DNA from: Gp7-AA6 sp036395755
GTDB lineage: Bacteria; Acidobacteriota; Thermoanaerobaculia; UBA5066; Gp7-AA6
DNA: 64,000 nt
NCBI GenBank assembly: GCA_036395755.1
Contig: DASWCZ010000028.1
Coordinates: 65,645-129,644, forward strand
Direction: 5' to 3'
Below, in pieces: positions 1 to 7,786 of the stretch. Numbering within the stretch: position 1 is the stretch's first letter; each line of letters begins with the position of its first letter. The position numbers were made by a program, and so were the translations under genes. The notes beneath the pieces are model-generated. The model was not told where the DNA came from and searched no databases. It worked only from the letters and a program-made list of their open reading frames with translations.

Positions 1-448
1 AGTTGCGCCCGTTGGCGGGCAGGTTCGCGATCATCCGTTCGCTGACGACCGAACTGACCGCAGACTTCGACGTCTCGATCAGCGGCGCCTCGCTCGAGAC
101 CGTCACGGCTGCCTGGACTCCCGCGGGCTCCAGGACGAGCCGGACGTTGGCGTCGCTGCCGATAGCCACCACGACGTTCGCCACCCGGGCGGCCGAAAAC
201 CCGGCGCTCTCGGCTCCGACTTCGTACGTCCCGACCGGCACGATCGGGATCGTGAAAGTCCCCGCCGACCCAGAGGTCGCGTTCCGGACGGCGCCCGTGT
301 CCACGTTCCGCGCGGTCACGGCAACGTTCGGAATCGCCGCGCCCGATGTATCCACGACGGTCCCGCTGATCGAGCCCGTCGTGCTCTGGCCGAGGGCGAT
401 CGGAGCGAACGCGATCGCAATCAGAAGGCCGGAGGCGAAGCGGTTCAT
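1..448 (-). CDS. TonB-dependent receptor, N-terminal part (runs off left edge)
   Basis: Reading the reverse strand from the ATG at 448 gives an open frame of 149 codons that leaves the window without a stop. It begins with a signal peptide (MNRFASGLLIAIAFAP...ALGQ). A carboxypeptidase-regulatory-like beta-sandwich follows (GSISGTVVDTSGAAIPNV, then GSAGTFTIPIVPVGTYEV), and then the start of a plug region (APLIETSKSAVSSVVSERMI, LPANGRN). This order is typical of acidobacterial Oar-like receptors for outer-membrane transport. AAAGGAAG about 9 nt upstream can serve as the ribosome site. The substrate cannot be told. The shorter homologous piece at the right edge belongs to a different copy. Confidence 0.85.
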   Translation of the reverse strand, partial: MNRFASGLLIAIAFAPIALGQSTTGSISGTVVDTSGAAIPNVAVTARNVDTGAVRNATSGSAGTFTIPIVPVGTYEVGAESAGFSAARVANVVVAIGSDANVRLVLEPAGVQAAVTVSSEAPLIETSKSAVSSVVSERMIANLPANGRN

Positions 449-602
449 CGAAGACTTCCTTTCTGCGATTCCTCGCCGCGGGATCGCGCAGACGGACTCT
501 TTCTCGAATCGTTCCTCTCGGGTTTGGCGAGTCGTAGATACCACCGCCGTCGCAGTGCGTCAATGCAACGGAAGATGTGCAAGCGGCGGTGAACCGCGCG
601 CG

Positions 603-608
603 TAGAAT
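603..608 (+). promoter_or_regulatory. -10-like hexamer TAGAAT before nth
   Basis: TAGAAT ends 9 nt before the GTG of nth, and no Shine-Dalgarno lies between. The transcript would have at most a very short leader. The same arrangement recurs through the window. Confidence 0.45.
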
Positions 609-617
609 CCTCGCCTG

Positions 618-1322
618 GTGGCGCGAACGAAGAAAGTTCTGCCGGTCTCGAAGCCCCGGAGGCGGCCCGCGCTCGAATCGTTCGAGCAGAAGCGGCGCCG
701 CGCCTCCGCCGTTTTCCGCCTTCTCTCGCGCGCGTACCCCGATGCCCGGTGCTCTCTCGACTACTCGAACCCGCTCGAGCTCCTCGTTGCGACCGTGCTC
801 TCGGCCCAGTGCACCGACGTCCGCGTCAACCTGGTGACGCCCGCGCTCTTCCGCAAGTACCGGACGGCCGCGGACTACGCCCGCGCGCCGGCCGGGGCCC
901 TCGAGAGCGACATCCGACAGACCGGCTTCTTCAATGCCAAGGCGCGGAGCCTGCGGCGCGCCGGCGCGGCGATCGCGGCGGAGCACGGGGGACGCGTGCC
1001 CGACACGATGGAAGAGCTTGTCGCGCTGCCCGGGGTCGGGCGTAAAACGGCGAACGTCGTGCTCGGCAATGCATTCGGCAAGGACGAGGGCTTCGTGGTC
1101 GATACGCACGTGGCCCGCGTGTCGCGCCGCCTCGGTTTCACGCGCGAGATCGACCCTGTCCGAATCGAACAGGACTTGAACGCCCTCGTCCCGAAGGGCC
1201 GGCGGACGATGGCCGCGCACCGGCTCATCTTTCACGGCCGCCAGATCTGCGTTGCGCGGCGCCCCCGCTGCGAGATCTGCTCCGTCAACCCTCTCTGCCC
1301 GAAGATCGGCGTCTCCCGGTGA
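618..1322 (+). CDS. nth: Endonuclease III (DNA glycosylase/AP lyase)
   Basis: 234 residues, GTG start. Base-excision repair enzyme that removes oxidised pyrimidines and nicks AP sites. The helix-hairpin-helix with the Schiff-base lysine is clear (LPGVGRKTANVV, K143), and the catalytic aspartate is in VDTHVARVSRRLGF (D162). Cysteines 211, 218, 221 and 227 have the C-x6-C-x2-C-x5-C spacing of the [4Fe-4S] cluster. The first 25 residues are a basic extension. The stop overlaps the start of the next gene by 4 bp (GTGA), so the two are probably co-translated. K143 separates it from the MutY homologue at 61266-62351, which has Tyr at that place. Confidence 0.96.
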   Translation: MARTKKVLPVSKPRRRPALESFEQKRRRASAVFRLLSRAYPDARCSLDYSNPLELLVATVLSAQCTDVRVNLVTPALFRKYRTAADYARAPAGALESDIRQTGFFNAKARSLRRAGAAIAAEHGGRVPDTMEELVALPGVGRKTANVVLGNAFGKDEGFVVDTHVARVSRRLGFTREIDPVRIEQDLNALVPKGRRTMAAHRLIFHGRQICVARRPRCEICSVNPLCPKIGVSR

Positions 1323-1816
1323 AGGTTTACCTCGCGGGTGCCATCGAGCACTCGGCCGACGGTGGGAGGAAGTGGCGCGAAGACCTCGCTGCCTTCCTGC
1401 GGGAGGAGCTCGGCCACCAGGTCTATGACCCCGCCGCCGACGAAAAGAAGAACCTGACCGACGAGGAGCTCGCGGGCTTCCGCCGATGGAAGCTCGAGGA
1501 CGGAGATCGGTTCCGGGAGGTGGTCCGCAAGATCATCGCCTGGGACCTCGACCACATCGAAGCCGACACGGACTACCTGGTCGCATTCTGGGATCGCGCC
1601 GCCGCAGCCGGAGGCGGAACCGCTGCGGAAGTGACAATCGCTCACCGGCTCGGTAAGCCGGTCTACCTTCTCCTCGGCATGCCGGCGGCGGAGGCCTCCG
1701 GATGGGTCCTCTCCGCCGCAACCGAGGTCTTCGACAGCGTCGGGGCGCTCGAGAGCCGGCTTCGCGAGCGCTTCGGGCCGACGTCACGAGGGAGGGACTC
1801 CGCGGCCGTCCGATAA
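1319..1816 (+). CDS. Nucleoside 2-deoxyribosyltransferase-like protein
   Basis: 165 residues, GTG start overlapping the nth stop. The N-terminus MKVYLAGAIEHSADGGRKWR is the Rossmann-like beginning of the nucleoside 2-deoxyribosyltransferase superfamily. The core YLVAFWDRAAAAGGGTAAEV followed by TIAHRLGKPVYLLLG matches the region of this family that holds the catalytic glutamate. These proteins move deoxyribose between bases or hydrolyse (deoxy)nucleoside monophosphates. Its place between nth and tdk suggests nucleotide clean-up or salvage. The exact substrate is unknown, and a DUF4406-like or metabolic-safeguard role is also possible. Confidence 0.75.
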   Translation: MKVYLAGAIEHSADGGRKWREDLAAFLREELGHQVYDPAADEKKNLTDEELAGFRRWKLEDGDRFREVVRKIIAWDLDHIEADTDYLVAFWDRAAAAGGGTAAEVTIAHRLGKPVYLLLGMPAAEASGWVLSAATEVFDSVGALESRLRERFGPTSRGRDSAAVR

Positions 1817-1828
1817 GATCCGCTTTTC

Positions 1829-2398
1829 ATGGCGCTCGTCAAAACGCAGCTCGGCTGGATCGAGGTGATCTGCGGCAGCATGTTCTCGGGCAAGAGCGAA
1901 GAGCTCATCCGGCGGCTGCGCCGCGTGATCATCGCGAAGCAGCGCGTTCAGATTTTCAAGCCGACGATCGATTCGCGCTTCTCCGACGCGGAGATCGTTT
2001 CCCACAGCGAGATGCGGATGCCGTCGATCTCGGTCGCATCGAGCGAGGAGCTCCTCGAAAAGGTGGACCACCGGACCGAGGTCATCGGGATCGATGAGGC
2101 GCAGTTCTTCGACGCCGGTCTGGTCGGCGTGGCACAGCGGCTGGCCGATCAGGGAAAGCGGGTGATCGTGGCCGGTCTGGACAAGGACTATCGGGGGGAG
2201 CCTTTCGGACCGATCCCCTCTCTGATGGCCGTCGCGGAGGACGTCACCAAGACGCTCGCAATCTGCATGCGCTGCGGTTCGCCCGCCAACAACACGCAAC
2301 GCCTGGTCGAGAGCGACGAGCTCGTGGTCGTGGGCGCCCAGGGCATCTACGAAGCCCGCTGCCGCCGCTGTTTCGAGCCCCCTTCCCGGGCCGAGTGA
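1829..2398 (+). CDS. tdk: Thymidine kinase (type II)
   Basis: 189 residues. ATP-dependent phosphorylation of thymidine in pyrimidine salvage. Visible features are the P-loop GSMFSGKSEE near the N-terminus, the Walker B-like IGIDEAQFF, the lasso/thymidine-binding part and two zinc-binding pairs (CMRC and CRRC) near the C-terminus. Length is normal for the family. TAAGAT at 1814-1819 lies 9 nt before the ATG, so tdk may have its own near-leaderless promoter although it follows the deoxyribosyltransferase-like gene by only 12 bp. Confidence 0.96.
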   Translation: MALVKTQLGWIEVICGSMFSGKSEELIRRLRRVIIAKQRVQIFKPTIDSRFSDAEIVSHSEMRMPSISVASSEELLEKVDHRTEVIGIDEAQFFDAGLVGVAQRLADQGKRVIVAGLDKDYRGEPFGPIPSLMAVAEDVTKTLAICMRCGSPANNTQRLVESDELVVVGAQGIYEARCRRCFEPPSRAE

Positions 2399-2755
2399 CG
2401 CCCGATTCCCGCCGTCGTCGCCGGCTCGAACGGCGGGCGGCTCGAAGAAAGCCTCAAAAAAACGGGTGACAAACCAGTTTTCCGAAACGACGGTGGATAA
2501 GTCTGCCGAAATCTCTGTGGAAACCGCGCGAAACCCGCGAAGTTTCGCGGTCGTCGCTCGGTTTGCACCGACTCCTGTGCGAAGAAACAACTCAATCACC
2601 ATCAGAGATTTAGCGTAAAGGGAGCGAATTTCAGCGCGGGCCGTCTTGTGACGGGAAGAGCGTTCATTCTTTTTCCACATGGACAAGCGCTTTTGACGCT
2701 TGGACTTAACGACAAATTTACGGGCGGTGAGACTCGCCCGACGTTGGACCTTGGT
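2399..2755. other. Intergenic stretch between convergent tdk and mutase gene
   Basis: No convincing gene was seen. The stretch is less GC-rich than its surroundings. It holds an 8-bp inverted repeat (CGCGAAAC 2527-2534 and GTTTCGCG 2542-2549) and three sequences resembling DnaA boxes: GGTGGATAA 2492-2500, TGTGGAAAC 2516-2524 and TTTTCCACA 2671-2679. A likely terminator for the mutase lies at its right end. Origin function is not supported by the neighbouring genes. Confidence 0.5.
2712..2740 (-). terminator. Candidate terminator of the mutase gene
   Basis: On the reverse strand, CGGGCG and CGCCCG (2740-2735 and 2726-2721) form a 6-bp all-GC stem followed by TAAATTTGT. It starts 15 nt beyond the mutase stop codon. 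Confidence 0.5.
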
Positions 2756-4360
2756 CTAGGTCGTCGGGCGATGTTCCCCGTAGACCGTTTTGAGCCGGGA
2801 AACGATCTCTCCCAGGGTCGCCCCGGATTCGACGCCGGCTATCAGGCCCGGCATCAAGTTGCGGTCTTCGCGCGAATCGCGCTCGAGCGCGGCAAGAGCC
2901 GTCGCGACCCGCGCGCCATCGCGCGCGGATCGGAACGCCTGCAGCCGGGCGATCTGGTCACGCTCGATCTCCGGATCGACCGTCAGGACGGGAGGAGATT
3001 CGACGCCATCCTCGCGAAAGGCGTTCATTCCGACCACGATCCGACGCCCTTCCTCGATGGACCGCTGCGCCGTATAGGCAGATTCCTCGATCTCGCGCTG
3101 TACCCAGCCGCTCTCGATCGCGGCGACCGCGCCGCCAAGGGCGTCGATCTTCTCGATCAACTTGCGCGCCCGCTGGCGAACTTCGCGGGTCCACTCCTCG
3201 ACGAGCGCCGATCCGCCGAGGGGATCCGCGACGTCCGCCACGCCGGTCTCGAACGCGATCACCTGTTGCGAGCGGAGCGCGAGCCGGGCGGCGCGCTCGG
3301 TTGGGAGCGCGAGCGCTTCGTCGGCCGCGTTCGTGTGCAGAGACTGAGTGCCTCCGAGAACCGCCGAGAGTGCCTGGAGCGCCACCCGGATGACGTTGAC
3401 GTCGGGTTGCTGCGCGGTGAGCGTCGATCCGGCGGTCTGCGCGTGGAAACGCATCCGGTGAGAGCGCGGGTCCCGCGCGCCGAAACGGTCCCGCATGATC
3501 TCCGCCCAGAGCGACCGCGCCGCGCGGAACTTCGCGACCTCCTCGAAAAAATTGGAGTGCGCGTTGAAAAAGAACGAGATCCGAGGAGCGAACGAATCGA
3601 CCGGCAGCCCGCGGCCGACCGCGGCCTCCACGTAGGCAATCCCGTTGGCCAGCGTGAAGGCAACCTCCTGCACGGCCGTCGCTCCCGCCTCCCGGATGTG
3701 GTACCCGGAGATCGAGATGGTGTTCCAGCGCGGAACCTCGCGGCCGCAGAACTCGAAGATATCGGTCGCGATCTTCAAAGACGGCCGCGGCGGAAAGACG
3801 TAGGTGCCGCGCGCCGCATACTCCTTCAACAGGTCGTTCTGGACGGTCCCGGCGAGCTCCTCCCAAGAGATCCCGCGCTCGCGCGCGACCGCCAAGAGGA
3901 GCGCGAGGAGGATGGCCGCCGTCGAGTTGATGGTCATCGAGATCGAGACGCGATCGAGCGGAAGGCCTTCCGTCAGAATGCGCATGTCTTCGATCGTCGA
4001 AATCGCGACGCCGGCCTTCCCGACCTCGCCGCGGGCGAGCGGATCGTCGGAGTCGTAGCCCATTTGCGTCGGCAGGTCGAACGCAACCGACAGGCCGGTC
4101 TGGCCTTGCTCGAGGAGGTAACGGTAGCGCCGGTTCGACTCCTTGGCCGAGCCGTAACCCGCGTACTGGCGCATCGTCCAGAGACGGGATCGGTACATCT
4201 CGGGCGTCGATCCCCGGGTGTATGGAAACTCGCCGGGAGGAGGCTCTCCGTAGAACGGCCGGACTGGAATCCCGGAGGTGGTCTCGTCGGCGGCCGGGGG
4301 CTCTCTCCGGCGCTCCGGGCGCTCCGAATCGATCGGCGTGTGCGCCCGTTTCTCCTTCAC
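2756..4360 (-). CDS. Methylmalonyl-CoA mutase, large (catalytic) subunit without B12 domain
   Basis: 534 residues from the GTG at 4360. Adenosylcobalamin-dependent interconversion of methylmalonyl-CoA and succinyl-CoA. The TIM-barrel signature is intact: RGSTPEMYRSRLW, RQYAGYGSAKESN, GLSVAFDLPTQMGYDSD, QNDLLKEYAARGTY, SISGYH. The residues that separate methylmalonyl- from isobutyryl-CoA mutases are those of methylmalonyl-CoA mutase: Tyr66 (RQYAG), Arg184 (AARGTY) and His221 (GYH). The C-terminal cobalamin-binding domain is absent, as in split acyl-CoA mutases, so a small B12 subunit must be encoded elsewhere; none is in this window. AACAAT six nt before the GTG supports this start over longer frames. 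Ethylmalonyl-CoA mutase is the main alternative. Confidence 0.88.
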   Translation of the reverse strand: MKEKRAHTPIDSERPERRREPPAADETTSGIPVRPFYGEPPPGEFPYTRGSTPEMYRSRLWTMRQYAGYGSAKESNRRYRYLLEQGQTGLSVAFDLPTQMGYDSDDPLARGEVGKAGVAISTIEDMRILTEGLPLDRVSISMTINSTAAILLALLLAVARERGISWEELAGTVQNDLLKEYAARGTYVFPPRPSLKIATDIFEFCGREVPRWNTISISGYHIREAGATAVQEVAFTLANGIAYVEAAVGRGLPVDSFAPRISFFFNAHSNFFEEVAKFRAARSLWAEIMRDRFGARDPRSHRMRFHAQTAGSTLTAQQPDVNVIRVALQALSAVLGGTQSLHTNAADEALALPTERAARLALRSQQVIAFETGVADVADPLGGSALVEEWTREVRQRARKLIEKIDALGGAVAAIESGWVQREIEESAYTAQRSIEEGRRIVVGMNAFREDGVESPPVLTVDPEIERDQIARLQAFRSARDGARVATALAALERDSREDRNLMPGLIAGVESGATLGEIVSRLKTVYGEHRPTT

Positions 4361-4411
4361 GCTTCGATTGTTGCATACCCTCCATGACCCGAAAGTCATA
4401 CCGCGGGGCTC

Positions 4412-4417
4412 TACAAT
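4412..4417 (+). promoter_or_regulatory. -10-like TACAAT before PATAN-HDOD gene
   Basis: TACAAT ends 6 nt before the GTG at 4424 with no Shine-Dalgarno, so transcription would start on or next to the start codon. Confidence 0.5.
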
Positions 4418-4423
4418 CGCGCA

Positions 4424-5842
4424 GTGATCCCGCCGTTCCAGGGACAGTTCTCCACGTTCGGCTTCGCCGACCTGCTGCAGTGGATGGAGATGAACCGGCG
4501 TTCCGGTCGCTTGACGTTGATGCGGGGAAGGGACCGCAGGACCGTCGATTGGAAGGACGGAGAGATCGCCTACGTATCGGGCTCTCACCCGCGCGACCGC
4601 CTCGCCGTCTTCCTGAAACAGACCCGGGCGATCCCATCCGCGACGCTCCATGCGCTGCTCGCGCGCAACTTCACCTCGGGAACGAACCTGACCCGGCTGA
4701 TCTTGGACGGCCGCCATGACACGCTCGCGGGTCTCTCGAAGCGGGTCGAGACCCTGGCTCGCCGTCTGCTGTTCGAGGTCTTCGAGTGGCGGGACGGGGT
4801 GTTCCGGTACGATCCTTACTCCCCCGTCGAAAAGATCCTGCGCATCCGTCTCAAGCTTCGACCGCAGGCCCTCGCCTTCCAGGCCGTCAAGAGAATCGAC
4901 GACGCGCGGCGCCGCCGGCGCCGTCCGACGCCCCGCGGATTTCGCGAGGCTCTCTTCGAGGAGGACGAGCTCGACCGCCGCTTCTGGGAGGTCCTCGCGC
5001 GGGTGGGGATCCTGGTCGAGCCGGAGGAGGGCCGGCGTCGCCTGGGGGAGCTTCGCGACTTCGCGAACCGCCTTCGCCGGCGGCTCGGCCGAATCGAATC
5101 GCTTCGGCCGGTTCACGAGGATTCCGCGGCCCTTCTCCGGGATCTTCTGAAGCGCGAGCCTCTCGAACTGTCGGCGATCGCGCCGATCGCTTCCCTCGAT
5201 CCGGCCCTCACGATCGATCTGCTGGTTCTGGCCAACAGCCTCGTCATCAACCGGAGGAGATCGGTCCTGACCGCCGACGAAGCGCTGGAGCGCCTGGGTC
5301 AGGCTCCGGTTGCGGTTCTGGCGGAACGCCTTGCCGCTTCGAATTTCCCGCGAGCCGCTTCGGAGGACCGCGCGGTGGTGGCGGTGCGGCGCGCCAGCAT
5401 CGCGGCTGCCGTCGCCGCACGTCGGCTGGCTCCGGAGTTCGGGATCCCGGCGGACCGGGCGTACGTCCTCGGCCTTCTCCACACGGTTCCCTACGCGGAC
5501 CTCCTCGCCGTCGTCGAGGAGACGGAGCTCGCCCCAGGGTCTTTCCGCGCGGCGCTCATCGAAGCGCACCGCCCGCTCGTCGGACGTCTGCGAGCGGAGG
5601 GATGGAGCCTCCCTTCCGATCTCGAAGCCGTTTTGACCGACGAGGGAACCGATTCGCGGCCGGCGGCGGCGCTCGTGCGGGCAGCGCGCGCGATATTGCC
5701 CGACTGCGCGATCGGCCCCCTCCCGGCCGCCTCGACCTCCCGCCGCGACGCGGGCTCGATCGCGATCGAAGTCAACCGTCTCTTCGAGTTCCTCGGCCTG
5801 CCGTCCGCCGCCGTCAAACCGGCGACCCCGCGTGCTCGCTGA
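4424..5842 (+). CDS. PATAN (DUF4388)-HDOD two-domain regulatory protein
   Basis: 472 residues. The first ~130 residues are a PATAN/DUF4388 domain (FQGQFSTFGFADLLQWMEMN, SGRLTL, VDWKDGEIAYV, LFEVFEWRDGVFRYD), a module known from gliding and two-component signalling proteins. After a basic linker (DDARRRRRRP), residues ~230-420 resemble an HDOD domain: SLDPALTIDLLVLANSLVI, ADEALERLGQAPVAVLAE, GIPADRAYVLGLLH. HDOD domains are degenerate HD domains found in signalling proteins. No membrane segment or DNA-binding motif is visible. It is divergent from the mutase gene. The role is probably cytoplasmic signal integration; the ligand is unknown. Confidence 0.75.
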   Translation: MIPPFQGQFSTFGFADLLQWMEMNRRSGRLTLMRGRDRRTVDWKDGEIAYVSGSHPRDRLAVFLKQTRAIPSATLHALLARNFTSGTNLTRLILDGRHDTLAGLSKRVETLARRLLFEVFEWRDGVFRYDPYSPVEKILRIRLKLRPQALAFQAVKRIDDARRRRRRPTPRGFREALFEEDELDRRFWEVLARVGILVEPEEGRRRLGELRDFANRLRRRLGRIESLRPVHEDSAALLRDLLKREPLELSAIAPIASLDPALTIDLLVLANSLVINRRRSVLTADEALERLGQAPVAVLAERLAASNFPRAASEDRAVVAVRRASIAAAVAARRLAPEFGIPADRAYVLGLLHTVPYADLLAVVEETELAPGSFRAALIEAHRPLVGRLRAEGWSLPSDLEAVLTDEGTDSRPAAALVRAARAILPDCAIGPLPAASTSRRDAGSIAIEVNRLFEFLGLPSAAVKPATPRAR

Positions 5843-5847
5843 AATCG

Positions 5848-5886
5848 GACGCCGCTTTTAACGAAACCTTCATCGGAAGCGGCGTC
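5848..5886. repeat. Inverted repeat, 10-bp perfect arms
   Basis: GACGCCGCTT (5848-5857) and AAGCGGCGTC (5877-5886) are perfect complements around a 19-nt loop. The element begins 6 bp after the PATAN-HDOD stop and lies upstream of the VWA gene. It lacks a T tract, so it could be an inefficient terminator or an operator/leader structure. Confidence 0.5.
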
Positions 5887-5938
5887 GTGGAGGAATCGGC
5901 GGCGACCCGAAAGCGTTGCCAGAACCGAGGACGAAACG

Positions 5939-7555
5939 ATGATCCAACGGCAGATTTCCCGAGCGGTTTTGGCGGTGCTTCTGGCGGTTTTCCCGGGCCT
6001 CCTCGCGGCCCAGCAGCCGCCGACCTTCACGGAAGAGATCGAGGTCCGGGTCATGGACTTGGACGTCGCGGTCACCGACAAGAGCGGACGCCCGGTGCCG
6101 GATCTCCGGCGCGAGGATTTCACCGTCCGCGTCGACGGCAAGCCGGTTCCGATCGACTATTTCGCCCGCGTGGACGAGGGGACGATCCACGCCCCCGACC
6201 TCGCGACGGCTTCTCCCGACCAGGTTCTGGCAGCGTACCGGCGCGGCGACGAAGCCTTCGTTCCGCGTCACTTCCTGATGTACGTCGACCTCGGTCACCT
6301 CGCTCCCGATGGCCGGAAGCGCGGGCTCGAAGGGCTGCGCGACCTCGTCACCCGGATGGGGCCGAACGACCGGGGGCGCGTCCTGATGTTCGACCGGCGC
6401 TCGAAGGAGCTGACGGAGTGGACCTCGAGCAAAGAAGAGCTCTTCGCGGCGCTCACGCGGATCGAGAAGGCCGGAGTCGGAATGTCGCGTCTCCTGACCG
6501 AGCGGCAGACCCTGAGGGACATCGACTCCGCCGGCCGGCGGTCCACGCGGGAGTTCCTCGCGCGCGGTTACGCCGAGCAGGAGCGGACGGAGGTCCGCCA
6601 GATGCTCGACGACATCGGCTCCGAGCTCGCCACGCTCGCGCCGCTCGCCGGAAAGAAAGCGTTCCTCTTCGTCTCGGGGGGCTTCGACTTTCAGCCCGGC
6701 TATGCCATGGCGAGCTATGCCCTCGGGCAGATGAGCCTTCTCACGCTGGACGTCCGCAACGTGTCGCAGGAGCTCGACCAGGTCGTTCAGCGGGCGAACG
6801 CTTCCGAAATCACGTTCTACACGGTGGACGCCCGCGGCCTCGAGGCCGAGGGGGGCTCCGCCTCCAACGACGATCCGCTCGCCTCCCGTCCGAGCGTCTC
6901 GTTTCTCGCTCGCCAGGACAGCCAGGCGGGTATGGTCGAGCTCGCCCGGCAGACGGGCGGCCTCGCGCTCCTGAACTCGAACGACTTCCGGAGAGGCCTC
7001 GAGCGCGTCTACCAGGACACGTCGGCCTATTACTCGCTCGGGGTAACGCTCTCGAAGCTCCCGGCGGCGGGATACAAGAAGGTGCTCGTGGACGTGAACC
7101 GTCCGGGCGTCACCGTGCGCACCCGGCGCGGCTTCGCGGCGCGCAACGACGCGGACCGCGCGCGCGACCGCGTGCAGGCTACCCTGAAGACCAACCTCTC
7201 CTATTCGGGCATCCCGGTGGCGCTTCGCACGGCGGCGCCCACCAAAAAGGGAAGCCACTACATGCTCCCGATTTCGGTGTCGATCCCAGCTTCGGGGCTG
7301 ACGTTCACGGGAGAAGGCGCCGGGCGACGGGCTGCCGCCGACGTCTACATCGGAGGGATGGACGACGCCGGGCGAATGACCGACATCACGCGGCAAGAGG
7401 CGACGTTCACGATGCCGGAGGGAAAAGAGGGGGCACCTCTCGTCTATACCGCGACCCTCGAGACGCGGAAAGGCAACCACCGGATCGTCGTGAACGTGCG
7501 GGACAAGGCGACCGGGCGAATGGGGACTGCGAAAGCAGATTTGCGAATCGAGTAG
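5939..7555 (+). CDS. Secreted VWFA-related acidobacterial protein
   Basis: 538 residues with an N-terminal signal peptide (MIQRQISRAVLAVLLAVFP...LAAQ). It then has the family hallmark FTEEIEVRVMDLDVAVTDKSG-PVPDLRREDFTVRVDG, and a von Willebrand A-like core (LMYVDLGHLA, KKAFLFVSGGFDF, ITFYTVDARG, QTGGLALLNSNDF, AYYSLGV). The metal-ion motif DxSxS of true VWA domains is replaced by DLGHL, so metal-dependent adhesion is doubtful. The C-terminal ~130 residues form a beta-rich domain ending GRMGTAKADLRIE. GAGGA 7 nt before the ATG is a ribosome site. A broken paralogue follows directly. Function unknown; the protein probably acts in the periplasm or outside the cell. Confidence 0.85.
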   Translation: MIQRQISRAVLAVLLAVFPGLLAAQQPPTFTEEIEVRVMDLDVAVTDKSGRPVPDLRREDFTVRVDGKPVPIDYFARVDEGTIHAPDLATASPDQVLAAYRRGDEAFVPRHFLMYVDLGHLAPDGRKRGLEGLRDLVTRMGPNDRGRVLMFDRRSKELTEWTSSKEELFAALTRIEKAGVGMSRLLTERQTLRDIDSAGRRSTREFLARGYAEQERTEVRQMLDDIGSELATLAPLAGKKAFLFVSGGFDFQPGYAMASYALGQMSLLTLDVRNVSQELDQVVQRANASEITFYTVDARGLEAEGGSASNDDPLASRPSVSFLARQDSQAGMVELARQTGGLALLNSNDFRRGLERVYQDTSAYYSLGVTLSKLPAAGYKKVLVDVNRPGVTVRTRRGFAARNDADRARDRVQATLKTNLSYSGIPVALRTAAPTKKGSHYMLPISVSIPASGLTFTGEGAGRRAAADVYIGGMDDAGRMTDITRQEATFTMPEGKEGAPLVYTATLETRKGNHRIVVNVRDKATGRMGTAKADLRIE

Positions 7556-7568
7556 CCTTTACTCTCCG

Positions 7569-7784
7569 ATGCGAGTCGGCCCGGTCCTTCTCTTCGTCAC
7601 CCTCTCAACGGTTCGCTTCTGGCCGCCGGCTCCGCTCCTGGCTCAGGAGAGACCCACTTTCACCGAGCAGGTGGAGGTGCGGGTCATGGACCTGGACTTG
7701 CCGGAAAGAAGGCCTTCCTATTCGTCTCCGGACAAGGCGACCGGGAGAATGGGGACGGCGAAGGCAAAAGTTCGCGTCGAATAA
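7569..7784 (+). pseudogene. Internally deleted paralogue of the upstream VWFA-related gene
   Basis: The 71-codon frame consists of three pieces of a paralogue of the preceding gene. First is a signal peptide plus FTEQVEVRVMDLDL. Second, at 7700-7730, is DNA matching the AGKKAFLFVSG coding segment (parent near 6645-6680) but read in another frame (PERRPSYSS). Third is the C-terminal DKATGRMGTAKAKVRVE, back in frame. Two internal deletions have removed roughly 470 codons. In the middle piece every base difference from the parent falls on a third codon position of the original frame. This shows that the copy evolved as a coding gene before it was cut down. A function for the remaining secreted peptide is unlikely. 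Confidence 0.85.
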
Positions 7785-7786
7785 TT

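Noticed and set aside
2527..2549. 8-bp inverted repeat as a tdk terminator
   Set aside because: It lies more than 120 bp after the stop and has no T-rich tail, so it is described only as part of the intergenic stretch.
2648..4387. Long open frame on the forward strand opposite the mutase gene
   Set aside because: Its translation is Arg/Asp/Glu/Gly-rich with no domain, typical of antisense frames in GC-rich DNA. The reverse strand encodes a clear mutase.
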